64,000 nucleotides of DNA from Aedes albopictus. Lineage: Eukaryota; Arthropoda; Insecta; Diptera; Culicidae. Under the pieces are notes generated by a model, which searched no databases, was not told the origin of the DNA, and saw nothing but the letters and a program-made list of their open reading frames with translations. This document shows, one piece after another, positions 10,782 to 20,999 of the stretch. The stretch covers positions 130,576,703 through 130,640,702 of the forward strand of contig NC_085137.1 of assembly GCF_035046485.1 (NCBI RefSeq), in the 5' to 3' direction. Position 1 is the first letter of the stretch; every line of letters starts with the position of its first letter. A program made the translations under genes and the position numbers.

Positions 10782-11695
10782 GGGGTGGTGGGGGTAAAGT
10801 GGACAACCTAAGCATTTTGGTCGTTTCCCGCGGAAATGCGGCAAAATCCATCTGCTTTTCCGAGTAACATGGAAGGTAATGATATACTCTAGAAATCTTG
10901 TAAGGGGTTGCATTTTAACAATATTGTTTTCTTTGATTATTTTCTTCACCAAATCGTGCATCAAAATAGTGTGAAAACAATTGGAGGGGGTAAAATGGAC
11001 AATCGATGGGGTAAAATGAACAAGTCGTTAAAAGTTATATAACAGCATATTGTTTCTATGTTTTTAAATACAAACTATCAAATTTCATACGATACCTTTA
11101 TTTTGTTGTTTTCAAACTTTTTAAATAAACTTTGAAATACACTTAAATAATTATTGTAAAAATAATATAAAAAAACAAGCACTGTTTTGGACGAAAATTA
11201 TATTATGTTGATATAAAATATTTTTTAATAACTTTTTTCTTCAACTATCTCACGATAGGTATGACGGCTGATGATTCTGAAGTTTACAAAAAATATATGA
11301 AATTTTGGTGAAATTTGAACCGATTGTCCATTTTACCCCCACGGTCTGATTTTGTTAAAATTATTTCCAAAACTTTTTTTACGAAGCTTAATTTTTTTTC
11401 GGTCAAATATATTCTTCTACGTGGACTTTATTGGTTTAGGTTGTAAAACTTGTAATAATTTGAAAATAACTTACGGGAAAACCTTAGCAATTATAAACAG
11501 ATTTTACATAATTTCCGATTTTTCACGTGATTTTTAAAGTTTTTGTCATCTTGAAGAGGTTTATTTGATTTTAATGTACAAGATCAGCAAAAGTATAATG
11601 ATTCATGCTTAGGCATAAGCTTCAATCGTTGAAACATTTTGAAAAACAATAAAAGCCATGAAACTGTACCCTATCCACTTTACCCCCACCACCCC
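10782..11695. mobile_element. TA-flanked TIR element, 914 bp
   Basis: Ends GGGGTGGTGGGGGTAAAGTG and the inverse CACTTTACCCCCACCACCCC form the terminal repeats. TA flanks both sides (10780-10781 and 11696-11697). Subterminal motifs GGGGTAAAATGGACAAT (10986) and ATTGTCCATTTTACCCC (about 11321) are further inverted copies. The inside is AT-rich with no transposase frame. It is the innermost insertion of the nest. Confidence 0.88.
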
Positions 11696-11698
11696 TAT

Positions 11699-11834
11699 GA
11701 CAATAATAGTTGGCGCTTTGAATCCAAAATCATAGTTCGTAACTATGATTTTCGCAAGAAATTGCGAGAAATCTTGCAAAAATCATAGTTACGAACTATG
11801 ATTTTGGATTCAAAGTGCCAACTATTATTGTCAT
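11699..11834. repeat. Hairpin with about 60-bp arms
   Basis: The arm starting GACAATAATAGTTGGCGCTT pairs with the arm ending CAACTATTATTGTC with about two mismatches, around a short loop (AAATTGCGAGAAAT). Each arm also holds the small palindrome CATAGTTCGTAACTATG. It is the centre of the foldback element at 10615-12223. Confidence 0.9.
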
Positions 11835-12420
11835 ACTGGCTATTATATGACTATCATACATATTTTTATGAAATATTTTACACAAATTAAAAAAAATCGC
11901 AACCTGGTATCGAACCAGGAACTTCAAGGTTGGCGAGTGCGAGCTTTACTCATTCGTCCATCGACGCTTCGCTTCGTCCATCGAAGTTGAAGTGGTTAGA
12001 AGCCAATGAAAGGTTTTGTTGTTTTTTTTTGCAATGGTGTTTCATAACACATCTTATGATTTTCATACGATGCTTCTTATGAGATTTTTGATACGACAAG
12101 TCTTATGGATTTCGCTTTTCAATGTATGAAAAGCATACGAAAACTATGAAGTGATGAAAAAAATAAAAATAACTGATTCATAAGATGTAAACTATGAAAA
12201 ACATATGAACAGTATCCTCAGTGTAGGCTAGTTCATCTCGGGACCTACGCTTTACTTCCCTTCCGAAGGAAGAACCCACATTTTGTGAGTATGTCGGGAG
12301 TGGGATTCGAACCCAGGTCCTCGGCGTGATAGTCTTGTGTTCTAACCACCACACCAGGTCCGCTCCGCAAACAGCGCCTCAATCCTATGTTTTTAGAAGA
12401 ATAAAGATGCTAAATAAATG

Positions 12421-12915
12421 ATCTAATATCCTATGTCTTCAGATATTTATTCCGGGATTCTTAAAGATGATTATTTTTGTTGAGAAACAATCAATCGTAG
12501 TATGCATTGGCCCTAGCCATAACAATAGCCTAATCCTTAGCCTTCCATTGGCATTGGGGTCATTTTTGACCTAAACCGTACACTACGTCAGCGAACTGCT
12601 GCCAACTTATGCGAGGTATCCACTTCAAACGGAATCGCTCAAGTAATTTACGTTCAGTGCATTATTTTTCCGTGACCGAAATGGTCAAGAAATTTAACAT
12701 AGCAAGCCCCATTTGATTTGACGTTTCGTTTCAGCTTCGTACTAGGATCCGGAATAAAGCGACGCTTTATTATTTCTTGAGCGATTCCTTGCCTGAATTT
12801 TCCACGCATCGAGATAGGCCAAGAAATTTCTTGCGATCAGCGTACTACCCATTAATGCAAAAGGAACGTTAAGAAACGTATGTCATCCTAGCAGTTAGTA
12901 AAAATCATTCACTCC
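12421..12915. other. Spacer, nothing recognised
   Basis: AT-rich non-coding DNA. CCATTGGCATTGGGGTCATTTTTGACC (from 12543) resembles part of 8103-8160 (CATTGGAGTCATTATGATCC, then CACTACGTCAGCGA in both), so a small dispersed repeat is likely. Confidence 0.4.
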
Positions 12916-13081
12916 CCAAGCAACACACATGTTATATAATAGTTACGACAGCGCAAGTTTTGGTTGTATAGAAGTTTATTTTACGTTATTTCAACATAAT
13001 GTTAGAATTACGTCAAATAAACTTCTATACCACCAAAACTTGCGCTGTCGTAACTCTATTATAACATGTGTGTTGCTTGGG
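12916..13081. mobile_element. 166-bp foldback MITE (CCCAAGCAAC ends)
   Basis: The two halves are almost exact inverted copies: CCCAAGCAACACACATGTTA at 12916 and its inverse ending GTTGCTTGGG at 13081, with about 70-bp arms meeting near 12990. A 2-bp TC repeat flanks it (12914-12915 and 13082-13083). The terminal CCCAAGCAAC is shared with the 1.3-kb element inserted at 59718-61029. Confidence 0.85.
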
Positions 13082-13116
13082 TCTGTTATCAACCTTCAAG
13101 CTCTGCGGATGTCTCA

Positions 13117-13219
13117 CTAAGGGGCGATTTCTTCACCATGGCTTAAGCGTTAAGCCAGGATTAACTGTATGGGTAAGCCTGGCTTACCGTTTAAGTCGAG
13201 GTGAAGAAATCGGCCCTAA
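13117..13219. mobile_element. Small MITE with GATTTCTTCACC ends
   Basis: GGGGCGATTTCTTCACC (from 13120) and GGTGAAGAAATCGGCCC (to 13216) are inverted. GCTTAAGC and TAAGCC/GGCTTA motifs lie inside. A related, longer unit is at 58155-58384. Confidence 0.7.
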
Positions 13220-13437
13220 TAGCTCTGCTAACACAAAAAAAAGTTCGTTCTGAGATTTTCCAAAACTTTTTGTGCTATTCTTCCTAGAACTTTATCTGGG
13301 TTATTTAAAGAATTCTTGGATTCTTTTAAAAATTCCTTTTGGCATCCGTCACGAACTGGGATAAATTGAAAATTAGAAGACACAGAATGTTGATTATTTG
13401 GCAAATTAAAAGATGAAATTGTGAATTAAAAAAAGCG

Positions 13438-13511
13438 TTCTTGTGGGATTCTAACCCACGATTCCATATTCGCTAGACCGGCGTTTTAACCAACTAAGCC
13501 ACAGAACAGGT
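13438..13511 (-). other. tRNA-like sequence (Ala-like anticodon loop)
   Basis: On the minus strand the order is GTTCTGTGGCTTAGTTGGTT (acceptor and D arm, A box), CCGGTCTAGCGA (anticodon loop with AGC), then GGGTTAGAATCCCACAAGAAC (T arm and acceptor 3' side). The acceptor pairs, but the anticodon stem is degraded and the B box has A for C. It is most likely a tRNA-derived relic or SINE head. Confidence 0.5.
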
Positions 13512-13514
13512 AAC

Positions 13515-13831
13515 AATTTGCTCTCACTTGTATACTAACTGCGAGCGTGTTGAGACATCCAAGCCGAAAAAGAGATAGAAATGTGAAAATAGGAGTACCA
13601 ATTATAATGATTAATTAACCTTTCAGGGCGAGCGCCATCAAACAACCGAAACTGCACCGCGCTCGTGCTGTATACGAAAAGTGAAGTTTTTTGGTAGTGT
13701 TGTACTTTTTACAACAGCGCGCGCGCTGAAGGGTTAATAAAAATTCTGTTTCTTCCAAGGTTTCTACTATTTTTCAAGTTTTTCCCAATACGTCTCGACG
13801 TACACGGAGCAGTGAATCAAAATTCAACCAT
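13515..13831. other. Spacer, nothing recognised
   Basis: Mixed-composition DNA with a small GC-rich part (GAGCGCCATCAAACAACCGA, 13630). A GCGCGCGC run is at about 13718. No gene or element ends were found. Confidence 0.35.
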
Positions 13832-14627
13832 CACGCAGAAAAAAGCATGGTAAAATCAAAAATATTTCAGGTAAACTCAAATAAATTGTCAATTTGTTCT
13901 GGCCACAAAAATAAAACTGTTTGGAGCAAATCGAACGTCACATTTGAAGCAAATTCAATCCATTTTTTGAAACAAACATACATCTTCTGACAGGTTATGT
14001 TAGAAACAAATGTAAAAAAAATGTTTTTTGTGGCAGGTCGGCCCTACGGAAATATTTGTTTTCCAATTAAATTTACAAAGTCATTTCCTCCTCTAGGAAA
14101 ACTCACTTTCCGCGTGGCACTTTCAATGCCAACATCATGTAGATAACATACACTCCCGAAATCAATGGGATTTCGTGGAAACTTTTGGTGAAACTTGACT
14201 TTTTTGCAAAAGGAAATCTTGCTTGGTGCTGCAGCTGGAACTTTAGTTTTGTTTATGTTCTCGACGGCAGAACGGGGGGCTCTTCAATGGGTAATGTAGA
14301 AATCAATATGTAATTGAGTTAGTTTTGAAAATTAATATTTTAGTTTTAAATATTTTATCAGTTTACCGAATAAACATGAATATTTTTGTTTCAAACGAAC
14401 GAAATATGTCTCCACACGGCCACAGAAAACAAAAATGTTTACATTTCTTTCTAACATAATCTGTCAGAAGATGCATTTTTGTTTCAAACATGGATTGAAT
14501 TTGCTTCAAATGTGACGTTCGATTTGCTCCAAACAGTTTTATTTTTGTGGCCTGAACTAATTGACAATTTACCTCATTTGAATTTACCTCAAATATATTT
14601 GATTTTAACATAGTTTTTTTCTACGTG
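13832..14627. mobile_element. Foldback element, about 800 bp
   Basis: The left arm (CACGCAGAAAAAAGCATGGT, 13832-14036) and right arm (14408-14627, ending CTACGTG) are inverted copies over about 200 bp. They share AAACTGTTTGGAGCAAATCG, CATTTGAAGCAAATTCAATC and TTCTGACAG(G/A)TTATGTTAG. The central 370 bp are not inverted. No transposase is encoded, and the target duplication is unclear. Confidence 0.82.
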
Positions 14628-14699
14628 TACCAGCAAATTGGTACATGCATGAAAAGGGCAACATAGACATGTGATCCCTCACGAAGTTCTTTCTGATAA

Positions 14700-14866
14700 G
14701 GGGTGATACACAAATTATGTCACGCAAAAATCAACCTTTTTCAACCTCTTCTCCCCAATATGTCACACTTTTTGTATAGGACTTAAATATTTTTTGTATG
14801 GGTCGTCACGTTCTGCAAAACCCCCCCTCCCCCCTAAAAGCGTGACGTAATTTGTGCACGGCCCCC
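14700..14866. mobile_element. PIF/Harbinger-type MITE, 167 bp, TAA duplication
   Basis: GGGGTGATACACAAATTATG and the inverse ending in GTGCACGGCCCCC are terminal repeats with a shared CACAAATTA(T/C)GTCACGC core. TAA flanks both ends (14697-14699 and 14867-14869). A 3-bp TWA duplication suggests PIF/Harbinger. A one-ended relative begins at 35819. Confidence 0.75.
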
Positions 14867-15017
14867 TAATGCTCCTTCTGTGTTCTCTCAATAAATTACT
14901 TTACAAGGATCTACAAAAGGAACACACAGTAGAAAAAAAATGGTTAAAATATCCCTCAATAACTTTGTTTCGTAAATACATGAAAGTTTAAAAGCCACAA
15001 GTCAACATTCGAAACGA

Positions 15018-15056
15018 ATGTAGACGGGCTTGGTGGTCTAGTGGCTACCGCTTCTG
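15018..15056 (+). other. tRNA 5'-half-like fragment
   Basis: GGTGGTCTAGTGGCTACCGC matches the acceptor-D-arm/A-box part of a tRNA or SINE. No B box follows at the right distance. Confidence 0.35.
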
Positions 15057-15069
15057 ATGAATATAAATG

Positions 15070-17315
15070 TCTGCAGGAATCCATTGAAGAATTATAGGAA
15101 GGATATTTATAGGAACCCTGGGAGAAAACTTTTAGAGGCATCCCGTCAGGCTTATTGTGGAGGGAGAAGGGAGTCCACTTGGAGATGCTTCGTGGATTCC
15201 TCCTGCGAATCGTGCAGAGATTTCTCCAAATTTGGAGCGGATCTGGTTGGATGGTTAGAACACTTGACTATCACGCCGAGGACCTGGGATCGAATCCCAC
15301 TCCCGACAAACTCACAAAATGTGAGTTCTTCCTTCGGAAGGGAAGTAAAGCGTGGGTCCCGAGATGAACTAGCCCAGGGCTAAAAATCTCGTTAATACAG
15401 ATAAAAAAAAAAAAAAAAAAAAAAAATTCTCCAAAAACATCTTCATGAATATCTCCCTCTAATGATTTCTCCAATGATATTTTCAAATTCTCGTTAATAT
15501 AGATCTAGAAAAGATATTTTCATATTATAATATTTTTCGAAAGCCTTCGAGAATGATTGCTGGTATTCCTTCAGTAATTCTTCTTAAGACAGCTCTGTGT
15601 TTCCTTCAAAAAAAAAAAAAAATTCCAAGAGTTACTTTAGAAATGCCTCTAAAGCTTCTGCAAGGATTCATCCAAGGGTCTTCTGACATTACCACTAGAA
15701 ATTCTTACTGGGACTCCATCAGAAGCTCCTGCTGTAGTTTATTCGTGGATTTCTTCAAAAATTTGGTATTCCCACTGGGAATCCTCTTAAGATTATTTAG
15801 GAGCTACTAATAAAATTTCTTCAGAACTGTTACTGGGATTCCGGTAGGAATTCTGCACCTATTTTCCTTGGATTTCTTACCTGCAGGGAATCCTCCAGAT
15901 GTTGGAGATATTCCTGCAGGAAAAACCTACAAGAGTTCCCGCACTGATTCTGGTAGCAACTCTTAAAATATTGCCAGCAGTAATTACTAGATAAATTTCA
16001 AGATGAATTTCTAAAGAAATCTGTGAAGTAATCATAACAAGAATATCTGGAAAAACTTCGAAAAACTCTCTTAAGGAACCGCAGGAGGAAATCCTAAGAG
16101 AAATTTTCAGCTGGCATGTCTAAATGAATTGCTGGAAAATCTTTTGAAAAATACTTTTGGAATGTCTGACGAGTTTCTACTTTACTCCATGGATTTTTCC
16201 AAGGATTTCTCCAAAAATTGCTTCGGAGATTTCTCAAGGATTCCTCCAGGAATGCCTCTTGGAATACCTCCAGAAATTCTTACTGGGATTCCTTCAGGGT
16301 TTCTCCAAGTATTCTTGCTCTTACGAGTCATCTAGAAATTCCTGGAATATTTCCAGCAGGAATTGCTTGAGGAATCTCAGCAAGACTTATTGGAGGTTTT
16401 AGCTCCAAGAATTTCCGGAAAAATTCCAGCAGCATTCCAGGAGCAACCTCAATGCTGAAGAATTTGAAGAGGATTACCAGTAAAAAAACAAAAAAAAAAG
16501 GAATTACTGGAAAACTATGTTTGGGTAAATTTCTGAAGGAATCCATAGAGAAGCAGGCATTGCTGGATGAAGAATTGGAGGAATCCTAGCAAAACTTCTA
16601 AAGGTAATTCCGGAGAAATTCTTGCATAAATACCATGAGGAGTTCATGAAGGAACTCTTGGAAAAATCCATACCATCCATCCCATGAAATTTTAGCCGAG
16701 ATTGCTCCAAAGGTTTATCAAAGAACTCCAATACAAGTCCTTCCAGTAGTTCCTTCAAGGAATCCTATGGATGTGTTATTTGTTTCTCCAGAGTTTTTTT
16801 TTCCAAGGATTCCATCGGGAACTCATCGAACAATTCAGCCGGTATTCAATCAGTAATTGCTCTTAGGAGTCCTCGAAGTATTCTAGGAGGATTCCTAAAC
16901 AGAATTGCCTTAAGCATCCCAGTAAGACTTCCTTGTGGGTTCTACTAGATAATCCTGAATAAATACTAGCAGAATTCCGGGAGAAATCTCAGAAAATTCC
17001 TGAAGAAATCTCAAGTAGTTTTCAGCAAGAATCAGTGGGTAAATTCTAAGAACAATTTCTGGAGGTATTTCTGTAGATATTCTGTAAGAAATTTTGAAGA
17101 CATGTCTGGAGGAATCACAGCAGGCATTTTTGTAGGAATCTCAGAAGTAACTGCTCAAGTTTACCCTACAATAATTTCTGCAGTTATTATAGGTTTCATC
17201 CAGGAAATTCTTCAAAATACCATCCGTGATTCCTCAGAATTTCATTCAGAGGTTTCTTCAAGAACTTCATCAGAAAATCATTATGAGAGATTTCCGTTTA
17301 GAAGCAGTCTCTATT
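15070..17315. repeat. 12-bp degenerate satellite, about 2.2 kb (with a SINE inside)
   Basis: Long runs of units related to GGAATTCCTCCA repeat every 12 bases. At 16191-16300, for instance, one reads GATTTTTCCAAG, GATTTCTCCAAA and ATTCCTCCAGGA in register. Many units are variant or shifted. Because 12 is a multiple of three, frames stay open by chance and yield pseudo-peptides with isoleucine every fourth residue. These open frames (for example at 15553, 16129 and 16504) are not genes. Confidence 0.8.
15234..15426 (+). mobile_element. tRNA-derived SINE, complete
   Basis: GGAGCGGATCTGG starts the element. A-box-like GGTTAGAACACTTGAC and B-box GGGATCGAATCCCAC follow, then the body GAGTTCTTCCTTCGGAAGGG and CCCGAGATGAACTAG, then AAAATCTCGTTAATACAGAT and a 24-base poly(A). 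The direct repeat TTCTCCAAA (15222-15230 and 15427-15435) is the target duplication, set inside the 12-bp satellite. It is the same family as the split copy at 10581-12367. Confidence 0.9.
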
Positions 17316-17385
17316 GCACTTAGGTTATATTTGTTAGGAAACACAATACAAAACACAAATACTCCATCATCATTTTTGAAAAATA

Positions 17386-19025
17386 TTGGACTTCTATCTC
17401 ACTTTTAAGTGGATTAACCTCATTGTTTTGAATACATACATACTTTCAAAACTGTGGTATGTTTCACAAATTTTGCCGCCAAGTAATGTGCATATTGCAC
17501 AAATTAGGAAGAATACAGGATATTTTTTGTGGGGATGTCATAGAATCTTCAAAATTGAACGAACTCAGCTGTACTCACACAACCTCAAAGGAGGTCTTAA
17601 TTTGCTTGATCCGGAAACCCAGTGTAAATCACTTTTCATAAGGAGTTTACTTTTTAAAGGAAATGAAACTATCAATCACTATTTTATTGCCACAAGTAAT
17701 TTGAAAAATTTGAGTCTTAATACTCAAAGATATATTTCTAGAGCAAAGGAAATAAAAGAACTGTCTCACTTAGTAACAAACAAACAAATATACAGTTATC
17801 TGATTGATGAAATTAACATAAAAGTCAAAGTAGAGGAAAAGTATCCACAGATTCTATGGAGTGAAATTTGGGAAAACATAAATAAAAATTTTCTAACTTT
17901 GTCAACAAGATCTGCACTTTATGAGATATTCAATGATATAGTTCCAAATAATATAAAAATGTTTAACAATATAGCAAATGTAGATAATTTCAGTTGCGAT
18001 GTTTGTGGTAAATCGGATAATAATTTGCACAGAATAATGAATTGTACAAAAACTTCAGAAATATGGTTGTGGGAATCGGGAATACTTAGAAATAGATTAA
18101 AAATTAAGATAAGATCTCCCCATCTACTACTTTCAGTGTGTGGATTTTTATCGCGAACCACTGAATGGTCCATGCTCAGCAAGTGATACATTCGCGATTG
18201 TAACATTTCATGAACCAACATGCTCGGGAACGCTCCCCGAAATGCTGTTCATTCTCTTGCCCGGTTCGATACGAGAGCACAATCAAGAGAGAAGATGCTC
18301 GATGACGCTAATGAAAGCGATGCATTCGGTGAGAATATTTTATTGCCATAATTCTTTTTTTATTGTGACTACACAACCTGCAACGTCATAAATACAGTTA
18401 AATTAAATAGTATTTCACGTTTTTAAAGCGAAAACGCATTAAATACTGATGAAAATAACGATTATTCACAGTTGCCCCAAGCCAACGATGAGCGATCATC
18501 GGTAAGTGTTACACTTAGCGATGCCCGCTCATCGCCGCAGCTTGTTTATATCGGAGTATCTTCTTTGTGTTCCTTCGTGAACCATGCGACTCGACGAGAG
18601 AACATACACCGCCAGGTAATTGGAACAGAACCAACAGAAGGGAAGAAAAACTGCCGAGTGGTTCACTGATCACTTTTTCGTCCAAACACTGACTACTTTA
18701 CATGAGAGTAGGAAATCAGAATAGAAAATTTAAGGCAGCATTATGGTTAGTTTGCGAAGCTATTGCTTATAATGTATATCATCATAGAAATCCAAGCTTG
18801 TTTCAATTTCAAAAAATAATAAGAGACACTAGATGGAACAGTAAAAAAATATTCAGTATTCATTTTGGCAATAATCTTAACATCTGTTGAAATATATACA
18901 GATTTTCGTTAAGAATTAGGATTAAAATTAGCTTTTAAACATCTTTGTATATTTTGTAATACTTTGTAATGTTTTTGTGAATGCTTTTTAAACAGTAAAT
19001 AAACAGTAAAAATTGAAAAAAAAAC
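17386..19025 (+). pseudogene. 3' end of an L1-like LINE (RT C-terminal region), split by a hAT-type MITE
   Basis: The open frame 17386-18133 encodes the region downstream of a LINE reverse transcriptase, with motifs QILPPSNVHIAQIRKNTGYF and GGLNLL. It ends in a zinc-binding segment CDVCGKSDNNLHRIMNC (C-X2-C-X7-H-X4-C). It resumes at 18700 as far as the stop at 18888-18890, followed by a 3' UTR with AAACAGTAAATAAACAG and a short poly(A) at 19017-19025. Removing the MITE and one 8-bp repeat restores one continuous frame through TAC ATG. The 5' end is truncated, with no RT palm present. The clade (L1/Tx1-like) is inferred from the C-terminal cysteine motif. Confidence 0.75.
18134..18691. mobile_element. 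hAT-type MITE, 558 bp, inside the LINE frame
   Basis: It begins CAGTGTGTGGA and ends TCCAAACACTG (inverted, one mismatch), with GAACCACT/AGTGGTTC just inside. The 8-bp direct repeat ACTACTTT flanks it (18126-18133 and 18692-18699). CAGTG ends and an 8-bp duplication fit hAT. No transposase is encoded. Confidence 0.88.
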
Positions 19026-19832
19026 CACAAAGGCAAAAATACCGATGAAGTCAATATTTGAGGCAGCAAAAAATAGATTATGGATGTGAACCTCAGCATG
19101 CAGTATGTAGCAGGTTCCTCCGGAAATTATGCCCGGTGGCCACATCCGGCAGTTCCTAAACGGCTCACAACTGTCAATAAACAATGGTCGATGGTAAAGG
19201 TGTGTATTTCAATGAAAAAGATTTAACTGCGAAATAAAATGTAAAAACTGTAATGTGCATAAAAATAGCATTTTTTCATAAAAATCTGACCCATTGACCA
19301 ACAGAAATAACTCCGGTCATGGGGACCACGTTCTCAGTACACTTTTTTAAATTATACATCTGTACAGTAACATACTGTAAGAAAATTCAAATCCTTTAGT
19401 ATTCGCCGAACGGAGAGATTTTTAGATCATCTGCGCTGACTCAGGCTGATATGGGTTAGACCAGAAAAAACAGAGCTCAATGAAAAAAAATAAATTAAAG
19501 AAAATTTGTGCAGGGGGCCTATTTAAGGAATTTTCCACTGTAAGTCAGTTAATTTCACACCAATTGACCAAAATTATTGTATATGACTAGATACTGCACG
19601 TATCTCACTGTGACTCAAAGTTCAAATCAATTGATTAGAAATTCATTGAGTAATAGCGGCAAGTGCCCAAAATAGGCCTTCCTGCTCAAGTTGTCCACGA
19701 CCCTATATGAAAGTGTTCTTAGCAAAAGCGATGCTACATCTTTGAAAATCCGTGGAAACTGCATTGCGTTGAGATCCTCATGGAATACTTTTTTTTTTTT
19801 ATACGATGATCAATCTTTATTTTTGAGATCAA
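19026..19832. other. Spacer, nothing recognised
   Basis: AT-rich intergenic DNA ending at an N gap. I found no inverted ends or coding sequence. Confidence 0.4.
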
Positions 19833-19855
19833 NNNNNNNNNNNNNNNNNNNNNNN
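19833..19855. other. Assembly gap, 23 N
   Basis: A run of 23 undetermined bases, identical in length to that at 7824-7846. Confidence 0.99.
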
Positions 19856-20046
19856 TGGGTTTAAGACTACCATCATGAATGTTCTGTCGCCATGTTTGGA
19901 ATCCGGACACCTTACCCATACCATGTATATCCTTTTCGGGATGGAACGCAAAAAAGCGAAATCTCCATACAAATTGCACAACTTTGGCTCTTCTGAACTC
20001 TTAGATATCTTTTTATTTTATTTTATTTTATTGATGCACAAGGGGG

Positions 20047-20678
20047 TAGGGTGGGGCTAATTTCAAAAAATCTCTCCGATATATGATTTCTCAAGTGGAA
20101 AGTGATCCACTAGTCGAAATAAGTCAGCTGTACAAAAATGAGCGATTTCGGTTGATATTTAGGGGTGGCGCAAAGGGTTTAAGTGAAATTTTTGCTAGAA
20201 CAAACTTTCAAAAATCATTTCAAATTTAATTTTCAAACTTATTTTTTCTAGACTAAATCGGTGATTCTAGAACCCAAATGGGCCAAATTTGTGCTCAAAA
20301 TTGCGATATCTTCACTGGTTTCCGAGATATTTGAGAAAAATGTCATATTTTGGAACCAAACCCAAAAAATACTGAAAAACGACATTTTTTTCAAATATCT
20401 CAGAAACCAGTAGAGATATCGCAATTTTAAGCACAAATTTGGCCCATTTGGGTTCTAGAATCACCAATTTAGTCTAGAAAAAATAAGTTTGAAAATTAAA
20501 TTTGAAATGAATTTTGAAAGTTTGTTCTAGCAAAAATTTCACTTGAACCCTTTGCGCCACCTCTAAATATCAACCGAAATCGCTCATTTTTGTACAGCTG
20601 ACTTATTTCGACTAGTAGATCACTTTCCACTTGGGAAATCATGTATCGGAGAGATTTTTTGAAATTAGCCCCAACCTA
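20047..20678. mobile_element. Foldback MITE with about 300-bp arms and 9-bp duplication (Mutator-like?)
   Basis: Almost the whole element is an inverted repeat. The left arm (TAGGGTGGGGCTAATTTC, 20047 to about 20345) is matched by the right arm (about 20378-20678, ending GAAATTAGCCCCAACCTA) with roughly 95% identity by eye. The loop is about 30 bp. ACAAGGGGG flanks both sides (20038-20046 and 20679-20687). A 9-bp duplication with long inverted ends is typical of Mutator-like elements. A transcript would fold into a near-perfect 300-bp duplex. Confidence 0.85.
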
Positions 20679-20999
20679 ACAAGGGGGTCATAGGGCCAAG
20701 TCTCCAATGCAAGTCCGAGAACTTGCATTGTCCATAATACACCTTTGAATTTGGGAGTAGGCATAGCAACCTCTTTAGCTCTGCGGCTTTTAAGTTTTGC
20801 GTGGCCTTAAGGATTGGGAAAGGTGGGAAATCGATGTGGTGTATTGAGCTGTAAGAGAATGTGTTGTTAGTTAAATGGTCAACGTAATTTACCTTTGGGT
20901 CGCTTGTTTGGGGTAAGCGTTTTGAACATACATACTGGTTTTGCTGGGTTGCTCTTTCCTATTTTCGTTCGATCGTGTTGTTTTTTTGTGGTAGGTAGA

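Larger units (their letters stand above)
10615..12223. mobile_element. Foldback element with TA duplication, inside the SINE
   Basis: Ends CACTGAGGATACTG and CAGTATCCTCAGTG are perfectly inverted and flanked by TA (10613-10614 and 12224-12225). Longer inverted arms include a tRNA T-arm-like piece (CCTGGTTCGATACCAGG near 10699, inverse near 11910) and TTTCATAAAAATATGTATGA. A central hairpin lies at 11699-11834. The arms have been separated by the TA element at 10782-11695. No transposase is present. Confidence 0.82.
10581..12367 (-). mobile_element. tRNA-derived SINE, minus strand, split by a foldback element
   Basis: The 5' part (12226-12367, reverse) carries A- and B-box-like sequences (GGTTAGAACAC, GGGTTCGAATCCCAC). 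The 3' part (10581-10612) reads TTAAAAATCTCGTTAATACA on the minus strand. Direct repeats CAAACAGCGCCTC at 10568-10580 and 12368-12380 are its 13-bp target duplication. A complete relative lies at 15234-15426. The 1.6-kb element at 10615-12223 separates the two parts. Confidence 0.88.
10446..12420. repeat. Dispersed repeat X, interrupted by a SINE (empty copy at 52731-52905)
   Basis: The flanks of the SINE insertion (GGGTACGTGTGTCAT at 10446, GATTGATTACGTTCTTTTTG at 10508, AATCCTATGTTTTT after 12380) are contiguous in a related copy at 52731-52905. That copy reads CAAACAACGCCTCAATCCTT without an insertion. It therefore gives the pre-insertion state. Confidence 0.75.

Noticed and set aside
13438..13511. 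Functional tRNA gene
   Set aside because: The anticodon stem and B box are degraded, and a similar module sits at 7772, so a tRNA-derived repeat is more likely.
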